A stretch of DNA of 64,000 nucleotides from Pseudoduganella danionis (GTDB taxonomy: Bacteria; Pseudomonadota; Gammaproteobacteria; Burkholderiales; Burkholderiaceae_D), in the NCBI RefSeq assembly GCF_009720775.1, contig NZ_WNKW01000001.1, positions 1,488,001-1,552,000 of the forward strand, in the 5' to 3' direction. The number at the start of each line of letters is the position of its first letter. Positions within the stretch are counted from its first letter, which is position 1. Below, piece by piece: positions 50,289 to 64,000 of the stretch. Below the pieces are notes generated by a model, which did no database searches, had not been told where the DNA came from, and saw nothing but the letters and a program-made list of their open reading frames with translations. The position numbers and the translations under genes were made by a program.

Positions 50289-52508
50289 ATGAAAAAAGCC
50301 AGTCGCCGGTCTGTAAAACTTTTGCCGCTGCTGCCGGCTTTGTTGCTGTTCCTGAGCGGGCATAGTGGTGCGGCCGTTGCCGCCGATGCTGTCACCATCG
50401 AACTGCGCGGCAGCCAGATCCTCGGTCCGGCGCAGCAGGACCTCGGCGAAGCGGACTGGCTGGCGCGGCTGAACAACTGGAAGCGCGATACGCAGGGCCA
50501 GTATGTGGCGTGGCTGCAGGCCATGCAAAGCTGGCGCAATGTGCAGCGCGCCAGCATGGGCTACGACGATGCCCAGTATCGCCGCCCGGAACTGCGCTGG
50601 ACCCAGCGCGACTTCGTGCAGACCCAGGCCATGGTGGAAGACCGCTATCTGTACGATCCCGCCACGCAGCGCTACACGGTGCCGCGCTTTCTCGATGATC
50701 TGCGCCAGCGCTATGGCGGCATAGACAGCGTGCTGCTATGGCCCGTGTATCCCAACATCGGCATCGATGAGCGCAACCAGTGGGACCTGCTGCGCGATCT
50801 GCCCGGTGGGGGAGATGGCGTGCGCGCGCTGATCAAGGAGTTCCATGCGCAGGGCGTCAAAGTCTTCTTCCCCACCATGCCGTGGGATACCGGCACGCGC
50901 GATGCGGGCAGCAGCATGCATGCCGCCACCGTGGCGCTGATGGCCGAGGTGGGGGCGGACGGCATCAATGGCGACACCATGGACGGCTTGCCGTTGGAAT
51001 ACCGGCAGGCGGCCGATGCCAGAGGCCAGGCGCTATCGCTGGAGCCGGAACTCAATTTCAAAGACGATCGCATGCTGGCCTACAACCAGCAAAGCTGGGG
51101 CTACTGGGGCGGCTCGCTGGTGCCCATGGTCAGCAAGTGGAAGTGGCTGGAGCCGCGCCACATGGTGCACGTGTGCGACCGCTGGGCCACCGACCGCAGC
51201 ACGCTGCTGCAGGATGCCTTCTTCAACGGCAGCGGCATCCAGAGCTGGGAAAATGTCTGGGGATGGTGGAATCAGATCACGCCGCGCGATGGCGAGGCGC
51301 TGCGCCGCATCGCCACCATCTACCGTGCCTTCCCCGAGCACATGGTCAGCGTAGCGTGGCAGCCGCATGTGCAGACCTTGCACTATGGCGTGTATGCGAG
51401 CGCCTTCCCGCTCAGCGACAGTACGCTCTGGACCATCATCAACCGCAGTGACTGGCAAATCAGCGAACCGGTACTGCGCCTGCCGCACCAGCCGGGCCAG
51501 CGCTATTTCGATCTGTGGCAGGGCAGGGAACTACAGCCGCGCATCGTCGACGGCGATGCGGAACTGGAAGTGACGCTGGAGGCGCACGGCTATGGCGCTA
51601 TTCTGCGCCTGCGTGCAGGGGCCAGCATGGCTAGCCTGCCGGCCACGCTGCAGGTGCTGGCGCAGCAGGCGCGCAAGCCGCTGGCCGCTTATGCCGGCAC
51701 ATGGCAGCCCTTGCCGCAGCAAATGGTGGCGATTGCTCCCACCCGCGCCGCACGCAGCGCTCCGGCCGGCATGGTGGAGATTCCCGCCGGGCAGTTTAAC
51801 TTCAAGGTGCATGGCATCGAGATCGAAGGCGAGAACAAGCCCGGACTGGACGTGCAATATCCGTGGGAAGCCGTGGCGCGCCGCCATCACTTGCATAGCC
51901 TGGCCATCAAGCGCTTTTACATCGACCGCCACCCCGTTACCAACGCGCAGTTTGAGGCCTTTATGCGCGCCAGCGGCTACCGTCCGGCCGATGCGCACAA
52001 CTTCCTGCGCCACTGGGTCGATGGTGCGCCGCGCGCCGGCGACGCCCAGCGCCCCGTGGTCTGGGTTTCGCTCGAAGATGCGCGCGCCTATCTGCGCTGG
52101 GCCGGCAAGCGCCTGCCGCACGAGTGGGAATGGCAGTATGCAGCGCAAGGCAGCGATGGCCGGCTCTACCCGTGGGGCAATCGCTGGGATAGCAGCATGG
52201 TGCAGGCGCCCGAACAAGGGCGCAGCCTGACGGCACCAGCGCTGGTCGGGCAGCATCCGCAAGGCGCCAGCCCGTTCGGGGTGGAGGACCTGGTGGGCAG
52301 CGTGTGGCAATGGACTAGCGAGTTTGCCGACCAGCACACGCGCGCAGCGGTGCTGCGGGGCGGCAGCTACTACCAGCCGCAGAATTCCTACTGGTACTTC
52401 CCGCAAGCCTATCGCCTTGACGAGCATGGCAAATATCTGCTGATGGCGCCGTCCAAGGACCGTGCCGGCACGATAGGCTTCCGTGGCGTGCAGGACAGTG
52501 CCGACTGA
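50289..52508 (+). CDS. Exported fusion of a TIM-barrel-like domain with a formylglycine-enzyme (FGE/SUMF1) fold
   Basis: This 739-residue exported protein (signal SVKLLPLLPALLLFLSGHSG, AAVAAD) has two parts. Residues about 100-460 read like a glycoside-hydrolase-type barrel (DSVLLWPVYPNIGIDERNQW, VKVFFPTMPWDTGTRDAG, DGINGDTMDGLPLEYRQA, WENVWGWWNQITPRD). Residues about 495-735 are an FGE-sulfatase fold (GMVEIPAGQFNF, FYIDRHPVTNAQFEAFMRAS, GKRLPHEWEWQYAAQ, LVGSVWQWTSEF, VLRGGSYY, GTIGFRGV). The Cys pair of true formylglycine enzymes is not seen. A binding or carbohydrate-related role is more likely. It is a single gene after the permease terminator. Confidence 0.8.
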   Translation: MKKASRRSVKLLPLLPALLLFLSGHSGAAVAADAVTIELRGSQILGPAQQDLGEADWLARLNNWKRDTQGQYVAWLQAMQSWRNVQRASMGYDDAQYRRPELRWTQRDFVQTQAMVEDRYLYDPATQRYTVPRFLDDLRQRYGGIDSVLLWPVYPNIGIDERNQWDLLRDLPGGGDGVRALIKEFHAQGVKVFFPTMPWDTGTRDAGSSMHAATVALMAEVGADGINGDTMDGLPLEYRQAADARGQALSLEPELNFKDDRMLAYNQQSWGYWGGSLVPMVSKWKWLEPRHMVHVCDRWATDRSTLLQDAFFNGSGIQSWENVWGWWNQITPRDGEALRRIATIYRAFPEHMVSVAWQPHVQTLHYGVYASAFPLSDSTLWTIINRSDWQISEPVLRLPHQPGQRYFDLWQGRELQPRIVDGDAELEVTLEAHGYGAILRLRAGASMASLPATLQVLAQQARKPLAAYAGTWQPLPQQMVAIAPTRAARSAPAGMVEIPAGQFNFKVHGIEIEGENKPGLDVQYPWEAVARRHHLHSLAIKRFYIDRHPVTNAQFEAFMRASGYRPADAHNFLRHWVDGAPRAGDAQRPVVWVSLEDARAYLRWAGKRLPHEWEWQYAAQGSDGRLYPWGNRWDSSMVQAPEQGRSLTAPALVGQHPQGASPFGVEDLVGSVWQWTSEFADQHTRAAVLRGGSYYQPQNSYWYFPQAYRLDEHGKYLLMAPSKDRAGTIGFRGVQDSAD

Positions 52509-52551
52509 GGCTGGCGGCTAGTTCAGACAGGCCTCAGTACAGAGCGGGCAC

Positions 52552-52971
52552 TCAGGCCGGGGCTCCCGCTTCGATGGCCGGATAGAACTCGTGGTCTTCA
52601 CGCCGCATGCGCTCGTACAGGGTACGCAGGACAGCGTTGGCTTCGCTGCGGAATACTTCAGGTTCGGCAGCCAGCAGGCGCGGGGTATTCCACTTGGCGG
52701 CAAACGCCAGATAGGCGTTGGCGATGTGGTCCATTTCGCCCCGATATTGCCGGCTCATGCGCGCCAGTTGCGCATTGCCGCTCTGTTCCAGTGCCGGGTA
52801 GAGTACCCGGTCTTCCACTGCCAGGTGGAGTTTGATGAAGCCGCTCATGGCGACGATCTGCTGCGCAATCGCGCTGGCCTGTTCGGCGATGCCTTGCTGC
52901 ACCAGTGCGCGCAAGCCGGTGATGGCGCCCAGAATATCGAGGTGCTGGTGCTTGAATTTATCGAGATTCAT
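52552..52971 (-). CDS. Hemerythrin-like (HHE) domain protein
   Basis: The 139-residue cytoplasmic four-helix protein starts at ATG 52971 behind GAAAGGAA. Likely di-iron ligands are the His in KHQHLDILG, HLAVEDRVLYPAL (His and Glu), the His in MDHIANAYL and REDHEFYPAIE. Such proteins bind O2 or NO-sensitive di-iron centres. It is convergent with the preceding gene and divergent from the chemoreceptor. No fused domain. Confidence 0.88.
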   Translation of the reverse strand: MNLDKFKHQHLDILGAITGLRALVQQGIAEQASAIAQQIVAMSGFIKLHLAVEDRVLYPALEQSGNAQLARMSRQYRGEMDHIANAYLAFAAKWNTPRLLAAEPEVFRSEANAVLRTLYERMRREDHEFYPAIEAGAPA

Positions 52972-53306
52972 TATGTTCCTTTCAATTTTCTTCATTGATG
53001 AAGTAATTCTAATCCAGGCGATCTAAACAGGCAAATGAAATACTCTTTATTTGAAGAAATTTTTTCTATCAAGGAAGAGATTTTTCCTATCGCTCTGCTA
53101 TCACCGGCAGTTGCAACCCGGCTTGCCTGGACTGCCAAGCCCGTCTGGTGCTGAATTTTCAAAATTTACCAAATTCGACAAATAAACACATTGAGAAATT
53201 TATTTGCCAAATTCATTAAATTCAATTACACTTTCCATATGGAAACTTTGATCCGCCAGATACACTGACTAACCCGAGAGCACTCGCTGGTGCAAGGAAG
53301 ACTGCG
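52972..53306. other. AT-rich divergent gap between hemerythrin and chemoreceptor genes
   Basis: 335 bp with a marked AT-rich tract. CAAATAAA (53179-53186) and TTTATTTG (53199-53206) form an inverted repeat. It should hold both promoters; no clear -35/-10 pair could be chosen and no gene is seen. Confidence 0.45.
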
Positions 53307-54920
53307 ATGGAATGGATGCGTAATTTGACTGTGGGGCAACGTATCACCTTGCTCATCACCACCTTCGTGGCAGGCTTCCTGCTGTTTGGCGTGACTGCCC
53401 GCTCCACTCTCAAGGAGCTGGAAGTCAATGGGCCCGTGTACAACCGCATCGTGCAGGGCAAGGATCTGCTGGCAGATGTGCTGCCGCCACCGGAATTTAT
53501 CGTCGAATCCTATCTGACGGCCACCGAATTAAGAACCGCCAGCGAAGGCGAACGTGCTGCGCTGGTGCAGCAATTGCAGCATCAGCAGAAGGAATTCAAC
53601 CAGCGCAAGCAGTACTGGGTCGGCCAGAAGCTCGATGCCGAGTTGGCTGATCTGGTGCTACACCAGTCGAGCGAACCGGCCGAGGCCTTCTTCCGCGTGG
53701 CGCTGGGCGAGTTCGTGCCGGCGCTGCAGCGCGACGATAGTGCTGCTGCCGAGCGCGCCTTCCAGCACATGAAGCAGGCCTACCAGAGCCACCGCAGCGC
53801 CGTGGAGAAAATCGTCCAGCGTGCCAATGCCCGCGCCAGCGCCGACGAGACTGACGCCTTGCAGGTTTCGGTCGCGCGCGAACGCGTGTTGTGGCTGGCC
53901 TTCTTTGTAACGCTGGCCATCAGCATAGGCATTGGTGTGACAGTCAGCCGTGGTATCACCGGTCCGCTCGGCGCGGCGGTAAGAATCACCCGTGAAGTGG
54001 CCAATGGTGACCTGACGCGGGTGATCGAAACCCGCTCGCGCGATGAAACAGGCCAGTTATTACAAGCCATGGGCGAAATGTCGGATGGCCTGAAACAGAC
54101 GGTGGCCAAGATTCATCTGGCAGCGGAGACCATAGAACGGGGTGTGGAGGAAATTGCCTCGGGCAATCAGGATCTGTCGGACCGTACGGAAAATCAGGCC
54201 AGCGCACTGGAGGAAACCGCCGCTTCGCTGGAAGAGCTGACCGCCGCCGTGCGCAAGAATGCCGACAGCGCCCGTCAGGCCGATGCGTTTGCTGGTTCGG
54301 CTTCGGAGATTGCTGAGCGCGGGGGCGACGAAGTGAGCCGGGTGGTCGACATGATGAAGGCGATTACACAGTCGTCCGCCCGCATCGTTGAAATTATTTC
54401 CGTGATCGATAGCATCGCCTTCCAGACCAATATTCTGGCCCTGAATGCCGCTGTGGAAGCAGCCCGCGCTGGCGAGCAGGGGCGCGGCTTCGCCGTGGTG
54501 GCCACCGAGGTGCGCAATCTGGCGCAGCGCTCGGCATCGGCCGCCAAGGAAATCAAGCTGCTGATCGATGACTCGGTGGACAAGATCAAGGCGGGCAGCA
54601 ATGCCGTTGATGCTGCCGGCGCGACCATGAAAGCCATCGTCGACAGCGTGCACCAGGTCAGTGCCGTAATCGCCGATATCTCCGCAGCGGGCAACGAGCA
54701 GTCGCAAGGTATCGAGCAAGTCAGTCAAGCCATTATGGATATGGATCAGGTTACCCAGCAGAACGCGGCGCTGGTGGAAGAAGCGGCCGCTGCGGCTGCC
54801 AGTCTGCGCGATCAGGCTGTGCTGCTGATCGAGTCGGTCGATGTGTTCAAGACCGGCACGCACGCTGTTGCACCGGCAACGCAGCTGCGCCGGGCGCCGG
54901 CACAGTTACCGCTGGCCTAG
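53307..54920 (+). CDS. Methyl-accepting chemotaxis protein
   Basis: This is a 537-residue inner-membrane chemoreceptor. It has a first TM segment (RITLLITTFVAGFLLFGVTA), a periplasmic four-helix-type sensor of about 150 residues (residues 34-190), a second TM (VLWLAFFVTLAISIGIGVTV), a HAMP domain (SRGITGPLGAAVRITREVANGD region) and a cytoplasmic coiled coil with the invariant hairpin tip IDSIAFQTNILALNAAVEAA and GEQGRGFAVVATEVRNLA. AAGGAAG precedes the ATG. The short C-terminus lacks a CheR-binding pentapeptide. The ligand is unknown. It stands just before the sensor kinase gene. Confidence 0.95.
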   Translation: MEWMRNLTVGQRITLLITTFVAGFLLFGVTARSTLKELEVNGPVYNRIVQGKDLLADVLPPPEFIVESYLTATELRTASEGERAALVQQLQHQQKEFNQRKQYWVGQKLDAELADLVLHQSSEPAEAFFRVALGEFVPALQRDDSAAAERAFQHMKQAYQSHRSAVEKIVQRANARASADETDALQVSVARERVLWLAFFVTLAISIGIGVTVSRGITGPLGAAVRITREVANGDLTRVIETRSRDETGQLLQAMGEMSDGLKQTVAKIHLAAETIERGVEEIASGNQDLSDRTENQASALEETAASLEELTAAVRKNADSARQADAFAGSASEIAERGGDEVSRVVDMMKAITQSSARIVEIISVIDSIAFQTNILALNAAVEAARAGEQGRGFAVVATEVRNLAQRSASAAKEIKLLIDDSVDKIKAGSNAVDAAGATMKAIVDSVHQVSAVIADISAAGNEQSQGIEQVSQAIMDMDQVTQQNAALVEEAAAAAASLRDQAVLLIESVDVFKTGTHAVAPATQLRRAPAQLPLA

Positions 54921-55065
54921 GCCTGTAATCGGGCCGGGCCCGGCGGCATGGGCGGCCTGCTGCCGGTGGCAAGGCCGCTAGCAGGGCGGAGCGAGGGCGA
55001 GTTTCCTTGCACAGCCCATGTTTTTTTATTCATAATGGTTGCTACCTTCCTATGCAGGAGTAGCA

Positions 55066-59583
<4,518 letters not shown>

Positions 59584-59597
59584 CTGGAGTAGCAAGT

Positions 59598-60749
59598 ATG
59601 GAAAACAGTGCGGATATGCCTGTCAAACCCACTATCCTGATCGTCGACGACACGCCGGAAAACCTGTCGCTGATGAGTGAGTTGTTACGGCAGGAGTACA
59701 AACTCAAGATCGCCAACAGCGGCGCACGTGCCATCAAGCTGGCCACTACGGGCGAACTGCCCGATCTGATCCTGCTCGACATCATGATGCCGGAAATGGA
59801 TGGCTACGAAGTCTGTCAGATACTCAAGGCCCATCCGGCCACGCGCGACATACCGGTGATCTTCCTGACTGCCAAGGCCGATATCGAGGACGAGGAAAAA
59901 GGTTTGCAGATCGGCGCTGTCGACTACATCACCAAGCCGGTCAGCCCGCCTATCCTGATGGCGCGGCTGAAAATCCATCTGGCGCTGAAAGCCCATGCCG
60001 ACTTCCTGCGCGATAAGAGCGCATTTCTGGAACAGGAAGTGGCCAAGCGCACGCGCGAGGTGACGGCGATCCAGGATGTGACGATCTTGGCCATGGCATC
60101 GCTGGCGGAAACGCGCGATGCCGATACGGGCAACCACATCCGCCGCACCCAGTACTATGTGCAGGCGCTGGCGCAGCAGTTGCGCAAGCACCCGCGCTTT
60201 GCCGCCTTGCTCACCGACGAGTACATCCGCATGCTGTTCAAATCGGCGCCGCTGCACGACATCGGCAAGGTGGGCATCCCGGACCGCATACTGCTTAAAC
60301 CGGGCAAGTTCGATGCGGCCGAATTCGAGATCATGAAGACCCACACCACGTTGGGGCGCGACGCCATCGACCACGCGGAAAAGCAGCTCGGCATGCAAGT
60401 CAATTTCCTTTCGATGGCCAAGGATATCGCCTACAGCCATCAGGAAAAGTGGGATGGCTCGGGCTATCCGCAACAACTGGCCGGCGATGCCATACCCGTC
60501 GCAGCAAGGCTGATGGCGGTAGCCGATGTGTACGATGCGCTGATCTGCCGGCGCGTCTACAAGCAGGGCATGCCGCACGAGCAGGCGGTGGCGCTGATCG
60601 TGGAAGGTCGCGGCAGCCATTTCGATCCCGATGTGGTGGATGCTTTCGTGGCCTTGCAGGACGAGTTCCGCAGCATCGCTGCGCGCTTTGCCGATAGCGA
60701 TGAAGATATCGAACAGAAGCGCGAGCAGATCTCCCGTATCGTCAGCTAG
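59598..60749 (+). CDS. Response regulator with HD-GYP domain (c-di-GMP phosphodiesterase)
   Basis: The 383-residue cytoplasmic protein starts at ATG 59598, 8 bp after GGAG. Residues 10-130 are a receiver (ILIVDDTPENL, phospho-Asp61 in LLDIMMPEMDG, ITKPVSPP). A helical linker leads to an HD-GYP domain with H220-D221 in LHDIGKVGIPDR and DGSGYP at 287-291, the set needed to hydrolyse cyclic di-GMP. It follows the MHYT hybrid kinase directly, so the kinase probably controls its activity. The last four bases overlap the convergent P-type ATPase gene. Confidence 0.95.
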   Translation: MENSADMPVKPTILIVDDTPENLSLMSELLRQEYKLKIANSGARAIKLATTGELPDLILLDIMMPEMDGYEVCQILKAHPATRDIPVIFLTAKADIEDEEKGLQIGAVDYITKPVSPPILMARLKIHLALKAHADFLRDKSAFLEQEVAKRTREVTAIQDVTILAMASLAETRDADTGNHIRRTQYYVQALAQQLRKHPRFAALLTDEYIRMLFKSAPLHDIGKVGIPDRILLKPGKFDAAEFEIMKTHTTLGRDAIDHAEKQLGMQVNFLSMAKDIAYSHQEKWDGSGYPQQLAGDAIPVAARLMAVADVYDALICRRVYKQGMPHEQAVALIVEGRGSHFDPDVVDAFVALQDEFRSIAARFADSDEDIEQKREQISRIVS

Positions 60750-63286
60750 CGGCGCTTGAGCAGTTCGAACCAGCCCACGCACAGCAGAGCAAGCAGCGCA
60801 CTGGCCAGCAGCAGCGCTGGCTGGGGCAAGGCAAACGCGAACAGGCTGCGCACGGCCGGTACGCTGATGACCACGGCCAGCAGCAATATGGTGGCCGCAC
60901 TGATCCAGTAGAACGGCCGGTTGGCCTGATGGCTGCGCCGCCACACGGGCTGGTGCCAGCTCAGATTGCTGGCTATCAGTCCCAGATTGGCCAGCACCAG
61001 TGTCACGAAGGTGGTGCTGCGTGCACTTGCTTCTGCCACGCCGGCATAGCGCAGCAGGGCATGGCACAGCAGCAGTACCAGCAGCAGCGCGCCGCCCTGC
61101 AGCAGGCCGCGGCGCAGCAGGCTGCGGTCGAACAGGTGCTGCTGCGGATTGCGCGGCGGGTTCTGCATGGCGCCCGCTTCGATGGCTTCCGCTTCGAATA
61201 CCAGTGCGCAGGCCGGATCTATGACCAGCTGCAGGAACAGTATGTGCACGGGCATCAGCAGCAGCGGCCAGCCGAACAGTACAGGCAGAAAGGACAGCCC
61301 GACGATGGGCACGTGCACGGCGACGATGAACACGATGGCCTTGCGCAGATTGGCGAACAGGCGCCGGCCGTGCTGCACGGCTTGCAGCAGCGAGGAAAAA
61401 TCATCTTTGAGCAGCACCAGTGCAGCCGCCTCGCGCGCGACGTCGGTACCGCGTGCACCCATGGCCACGCCGATGTGGGCCGCTTTCAGGGCGGGCGCAT
61501 CGTTGACGCCATCGCCCGTCATGGCGACGATTTCACCGCGCTGGCGGAACGCCTGTACCAGCCGCAGTTTCTGCTCGGGTGCGATGCGGCAGAACACACG
61601 GCAGTCCTGCAGGCGCAAGGACAGGGCCTGATCATCGAGGCCGGCCAGTTCGCTGCCGCTCAGTACTGCACCATGGATGCCGGCCTGAGTGGCGATGGCC
61701 GTGGCCGTGGCCGGGTGGTCGCCCGTGATCATCACCACCTGCATGCCGGCCGCGTGGCAATGCGCCACAGCGGGCGGCACTTCGGGGCGGATAGGATCCT
61801 GCAGCGCGACCAGACCGAGGAAAGCGAATTCGAACACATGCTGGTTGTCGGGCAGCGGCGGTGCGGCAAATGTGGCACTGGCCACGGCAATCACACGCAG
61901 TCCGCGCTCGGCCATGATGCCCACTTGCGCACTAATGGCCGCGCTGCGCGCCGCATCCAGATGACATAGATCGATGATCGCTTCCGGTGCGCCCTTGGCG
62001 GCCACCAGATAGGCACTGTGGTCGGGCGATAGCCACACGCGCGACATGGCCAGCAACTGGCGCGAGAGCGGGTAGTCGTCGATCAGCTGCCAGTCGCGGT
62101 GCAGGTGTTCGGTATTGGCCAGCCAGCGCGTGCCGGCTGCCGTGATGGCCTGTTCCATCGGATCAAACGCTTGCCGGTGGCTGGCCAGCACCGCGTATTC
62201 GAGCAAGCCGTGCAAGGCCTCCGGCAGTTCGCTGGCGGGCTGGCGGCCATCGAATTCGGTCTGCTCGGTCCACAGGCCCAGCACCTCCATGCGGTTGGCC
62301 GTCAGCGTGCCGGTCTTGTCGACGCAGAGTACCGTGGTGGCGCCCAGCAGTTCGATGGCGGGTATGCTGCGCGCCAGTATCTGGGCACGCCCGAGCCGCC
62401 ATGCACCCAGCCCCAGAAACAGGGTCAGGATCACGGGCAGTTCTTCCGGCAGGATGGCCATGGCCAGAGTCAGGCCGGCCAGCACGCCTTGCAGCCATGC
62501 GCCATTCAGATAGCCGTACACCAGGGCCAGCGTCACGGCCAGCAGGGCGCCGCCGCTGGCGACGGTTTTGACCACGCCGCGCGTTTCGAGCTGGATAGGC
62601 GTGAGTTCGCCACCGAGCGTGGCCAGCGAGGCGCCTATGCGGCCCAGCGCACTGGCGGGGCCGGTGGCCACGACCAGCCCACTGGCCGTGCCTTGCGTGA
62701 TCAGCGTGCCCGAATACAGGCGTGACTGTTCTGGCGTGGGGCCTGCCTGCTTGCTGACGGGGACGGATTCGCCGGTCAGCATGGATTCGTCGACCATCAG
62801 ATTCGAGCTGGCCAGCAAGTCGATATCGGCCGGCACGCGGTCGCCTTCGGCCAGCAAGACGACGTCGCCGGGCACCAGTTCGCGTCCGGCGATGCGGCTC
62901 TGCTGGCCATCGCGCAGTACCAGTGCGCGCGGCGAGGACAGGTCGCGCAGTGCATGCAGCGAGCGCTCCGTGCGGCGCTGCTGGAAGAACGTCATGGCCA
63001 CCACGATGGCGACGAAGCCCAGCAGCATCAGCGCTTCGTCGGGATCACCGAGCAGCAGGTAGATGGCGCCGCAGGCGACCAGCAGCAGGAACATCGGTTC
63101 GGCCACCACATCACGCAGCAGTCGCGCATTGCTGCGCGGGCGCGATACGGGCAGTTCATTGGGCCCCAGCGTTTGCAGCCGCTGACGGGCTGCGGCGCTG
63201 CTGAGGCCAGCGGCGGTGGTAGGCGGTACTGGTGGTTCCATACGGTTGGCAGTCGCTTCGGGCGGGCAGATGGTGAAGTCCGGCAC
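60746..63286 (-). CDS. P-type cation-translocating ATPase (Ca2+/Mg2+-type)
   Basis: This 846-residue inner-membrane pump has an N-terminal cation ATPase domain (LSSAAARQRLQTLGPNELPV), an actuator motif MLTGESVPVSK, phosphorylation site DKTGTLTANRMEV (Asp323), a nucleotide domain, a hinge (MTGDGVNDAPALKAAHIGVA) and about ten helices. The M4 motif is AILPEELPVILTLF, with PEELP instead of the calcium-pump PEGLP, so ion choice may differ. No heavy-metal-binding N-terminal domain is present. The start may be ATG 63286 or 63241 (MEPPVPPT). Confidence 0.93.
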   Translation of the reverse strand: MPDFTICPPEATANRMEPPVPPTTAAGLSSAAARQRLQTLGPNELPVSRPRSNARLLRDVVAEPMFLLLVACGAIYLLLGDPDEALMLLGFVAIVVAMTFFQQRRTERSLHALRDLSSPRALVLRDGQQSRIAGRELVPGDVVLLAEGDRVPADIDLLASSNLMVDESMLTGESVPVSKQAGPTPEQSRLYSGTLITQGTASGLVVATGPASALGRIGASLATLGGELTPIQLETRGVVKTVASGGALLAVTLALVYGYLNGAWLQGVLAGLTLAMAILPEELPVILTLFLGLGAWRLGRAQILARSIPAIELLGATTVLCVDKTGTLTANRMEVLGLWTEQTEFDGRQPASELPEALHGLLEYAVLASHRQAFDPMEQAITAAGTRWLANTEHLHRDWQLIDDYPLSRQLLAMSRVWLSPDHSAYLVAAKGAPEAIIDLCHLDAARSAAISAQVGIMAERGLRVIAVASATFAAPPLPDNQHVFEFAFLGLVALQDPIRPEVPPAVAHCHAAGMQVVMITGDHPATATAIATQAGIHGAVLSGSELAGLDDQALSLRLQDCRVFCRIAPEQKLRLVQAFRQRGEIVAMTGDGVNDAPALKAAHIGVAMGARGTDVAREAAALVLLKDDFSSLLQAVQHGRRLFANLRKAIVFIVAVHVPIVGLSFLPVLFGWPLLLMPVHILFLQLVIDPACALVFEAEAIEAGAMQNPPRNPQQHLFDRSLLRRGLLQGGALLLVLLLCHALLRYAGVAEASARSTTFVTLVLANLGLIASNLSWHQPVWRRSHQANRPFYWISAATILLLAVVISVPAVRSLFAFALPQPALLLASALLALLCVGWFELLKRR

Positions 63287-63444
63287 GAGTGTATTACATC
63301 TGCGGGCCGTTGTTTTGCCTGCGCCGTGCTGCTATCAAAAAAAAAGCGGCCGTCACCACGCAGGCGGCGTTTGCTCAGAATTCCTTAATAACTGCGAGCG
63401 ACTATCAGCATTAACGGGACTTACGGACTTTGAGGGAGTAGACC

Positions 63445-64000
63445 ATGCAAGCATTCGATCGAGATACGACAGCAGCTACGGGCACGCAAGACGCAGCGCC
63501 GCTGGTGCGCGTCTGGGACTTGCCGCTGAGGCTGTTTCACTGGCTGCTGGCGCTGTGCTTTGCTGGCGCCTATCTGACGGCCGAACTGGAAGACTGGCGC
63601 GTACTGCACGTCACGCTAGGCTATACGGTGGCAGGGCTGGTGCTATTTCGTCTGCTGTGGGGCATCTGCGGCACGCAGCATGCGCGTTTTGCCAGTTTCG
63701 TGCGCGGCCCGCAGGCGGTCATGGCCTATCTGCGCTCGCTGCTGACTGGCCGGCCCGCACATTACACGGGCCATAATCCGGCCGGTGCCGTCGCCATCGT
63801 GCTGATGCTGGCGCTGGCCTTGCTGCTGACGGCGGCGGGCTGGCTGCTGTACACGGAGCGGGTGGGCGAGTGGATGGAGGAAGTGCACGAGAGCCTGGCC
63901 AATATGCTGCTGCTGGTGGTGGTCGTGCATATCGGAGCGGTACTGTTGTCGGGCCGCCTGCACGGGGAAAATCTGGTGCGCGCGATGTTGACGGGAATGA
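63445..64000 (+). CDS. Cytochrome b561-type protein (3' end outside window)
   Basis: The frame starts at ATG 63445 behind GAGGGAG and is open to the end of the window (185 residues). It shows VRVWDLPLRLFHWLLALCFA with the heme-ligand His, HVTLGYTVAGLVLFRLLWGI, AVAIVLMLALALLLTAAGWL and LANMLLLVVVVHIGAVLLSG, the four helices of a bacterial di-heme cytochrome b561. Such proteins pass electrons between quinones and periplasmic partners such as cytochrome c. Only a few residues should be missing. Confidence 0.9.
   Translation, partial: MQAFDRDTTAATGTQDAAPLVRVWDLPLRLFHWLLALCFAGAYLTAELEDWRVLHVTLGYTVAGLVLFRLLWGICGTQHARFASFVRGPQAVMAYLRSLLTGRPAHYTGHNPAGAVAIVLMLALALLLTAAGWLLYTERVGEWMEEVHESLANMLLLVVVVHIGAVLLSGRLHGENLVRAMLTGM

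Noticed and set aside
59685..61067. A 460-codon minus-strand frame opposite the HD-GYP gene and the 3' end of the ATPase gene
   Set aside because: It overlaps two clearly conserved genes and shows no conserved motif of its own.

Overview
The window reads as a chromosomal piece of a Gram-negative betaproteobacterium, most likely Burkholderiales and plausibly Oxalobacteraceae. This is an inference from the order accA - tilS - aspartokinase - tRNA-Ser(GCU), a high-GC codon style, and many TonB-dependent receptors, porin-type outer-membrane proteins and chemotaxis/c-di-GMP proteins. There is no rRNA, CRISPR array, intact insertion sequence or integrase.

Layout. 0-4 kb is housekeeping (accA, tilS, lysC, tRNA-Ser). 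4.2-5.0 kb holds a MntA antitoxin beside a HepT toxin gene closed by two nonsense codons. 5.1-12.6 kb is a catabolic cluster (porin, beta-decarboxylating dehydrogenase, cupin, aldehyde dehydrogenase, amidohydrolase, MFS carrier) facing a GntR regulator. 12.7-19.2 kb and 25.3-33.4 kb are two related modules built from TonB-dependent receptors, DUF6152 proteins, pairs of DUF6644-like membrane proteins and exported proteins sharing a GDTLVV motif; the second module adds a lipoprotein cytochrome c and a Tat-exported amidohydrolase broken by an 11-bp tandem duplication. Between them, at 19.3-25.0 kb, a sigma-54 activator faces an operon for rhodanese, serine acetyltransferase, an XRE regulator, a family 2A encapsulin shell and a cysteine desulfurase with a long disordered cargo-type N-terminus: a sulfur nanocompartment.

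33.7-39.1 kb holds another TonB receptor and an AT-richer stretch of small genes and decayed genes (a MipA/OmpV gene with a stop in its signal peptide and a second, older hepT relic). 39.8-46.2 kb carries two more TonB receptors. The second is preceded by two ModE-type molybdate operators and followed by a cysteine-free Moco-fold exported protein and a NifQ-like protein, so it looks like a molybdenum-responsive outer-membrane uptake locus. 46.6-64 kb holds a LysR regulator with an alpha/beta hydrolase, an amino acid permease, a TIM-barrel/FGE-like fusion, hemerythrin, a chemoreceptor, an MHYT hybrid kinase with an HD-GYP response regulator, a P-type ATPase and the start of a cytochrome b561.

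Coordinates and starts were worked out by hand. Family names rest on motif recognition, not on a database search.
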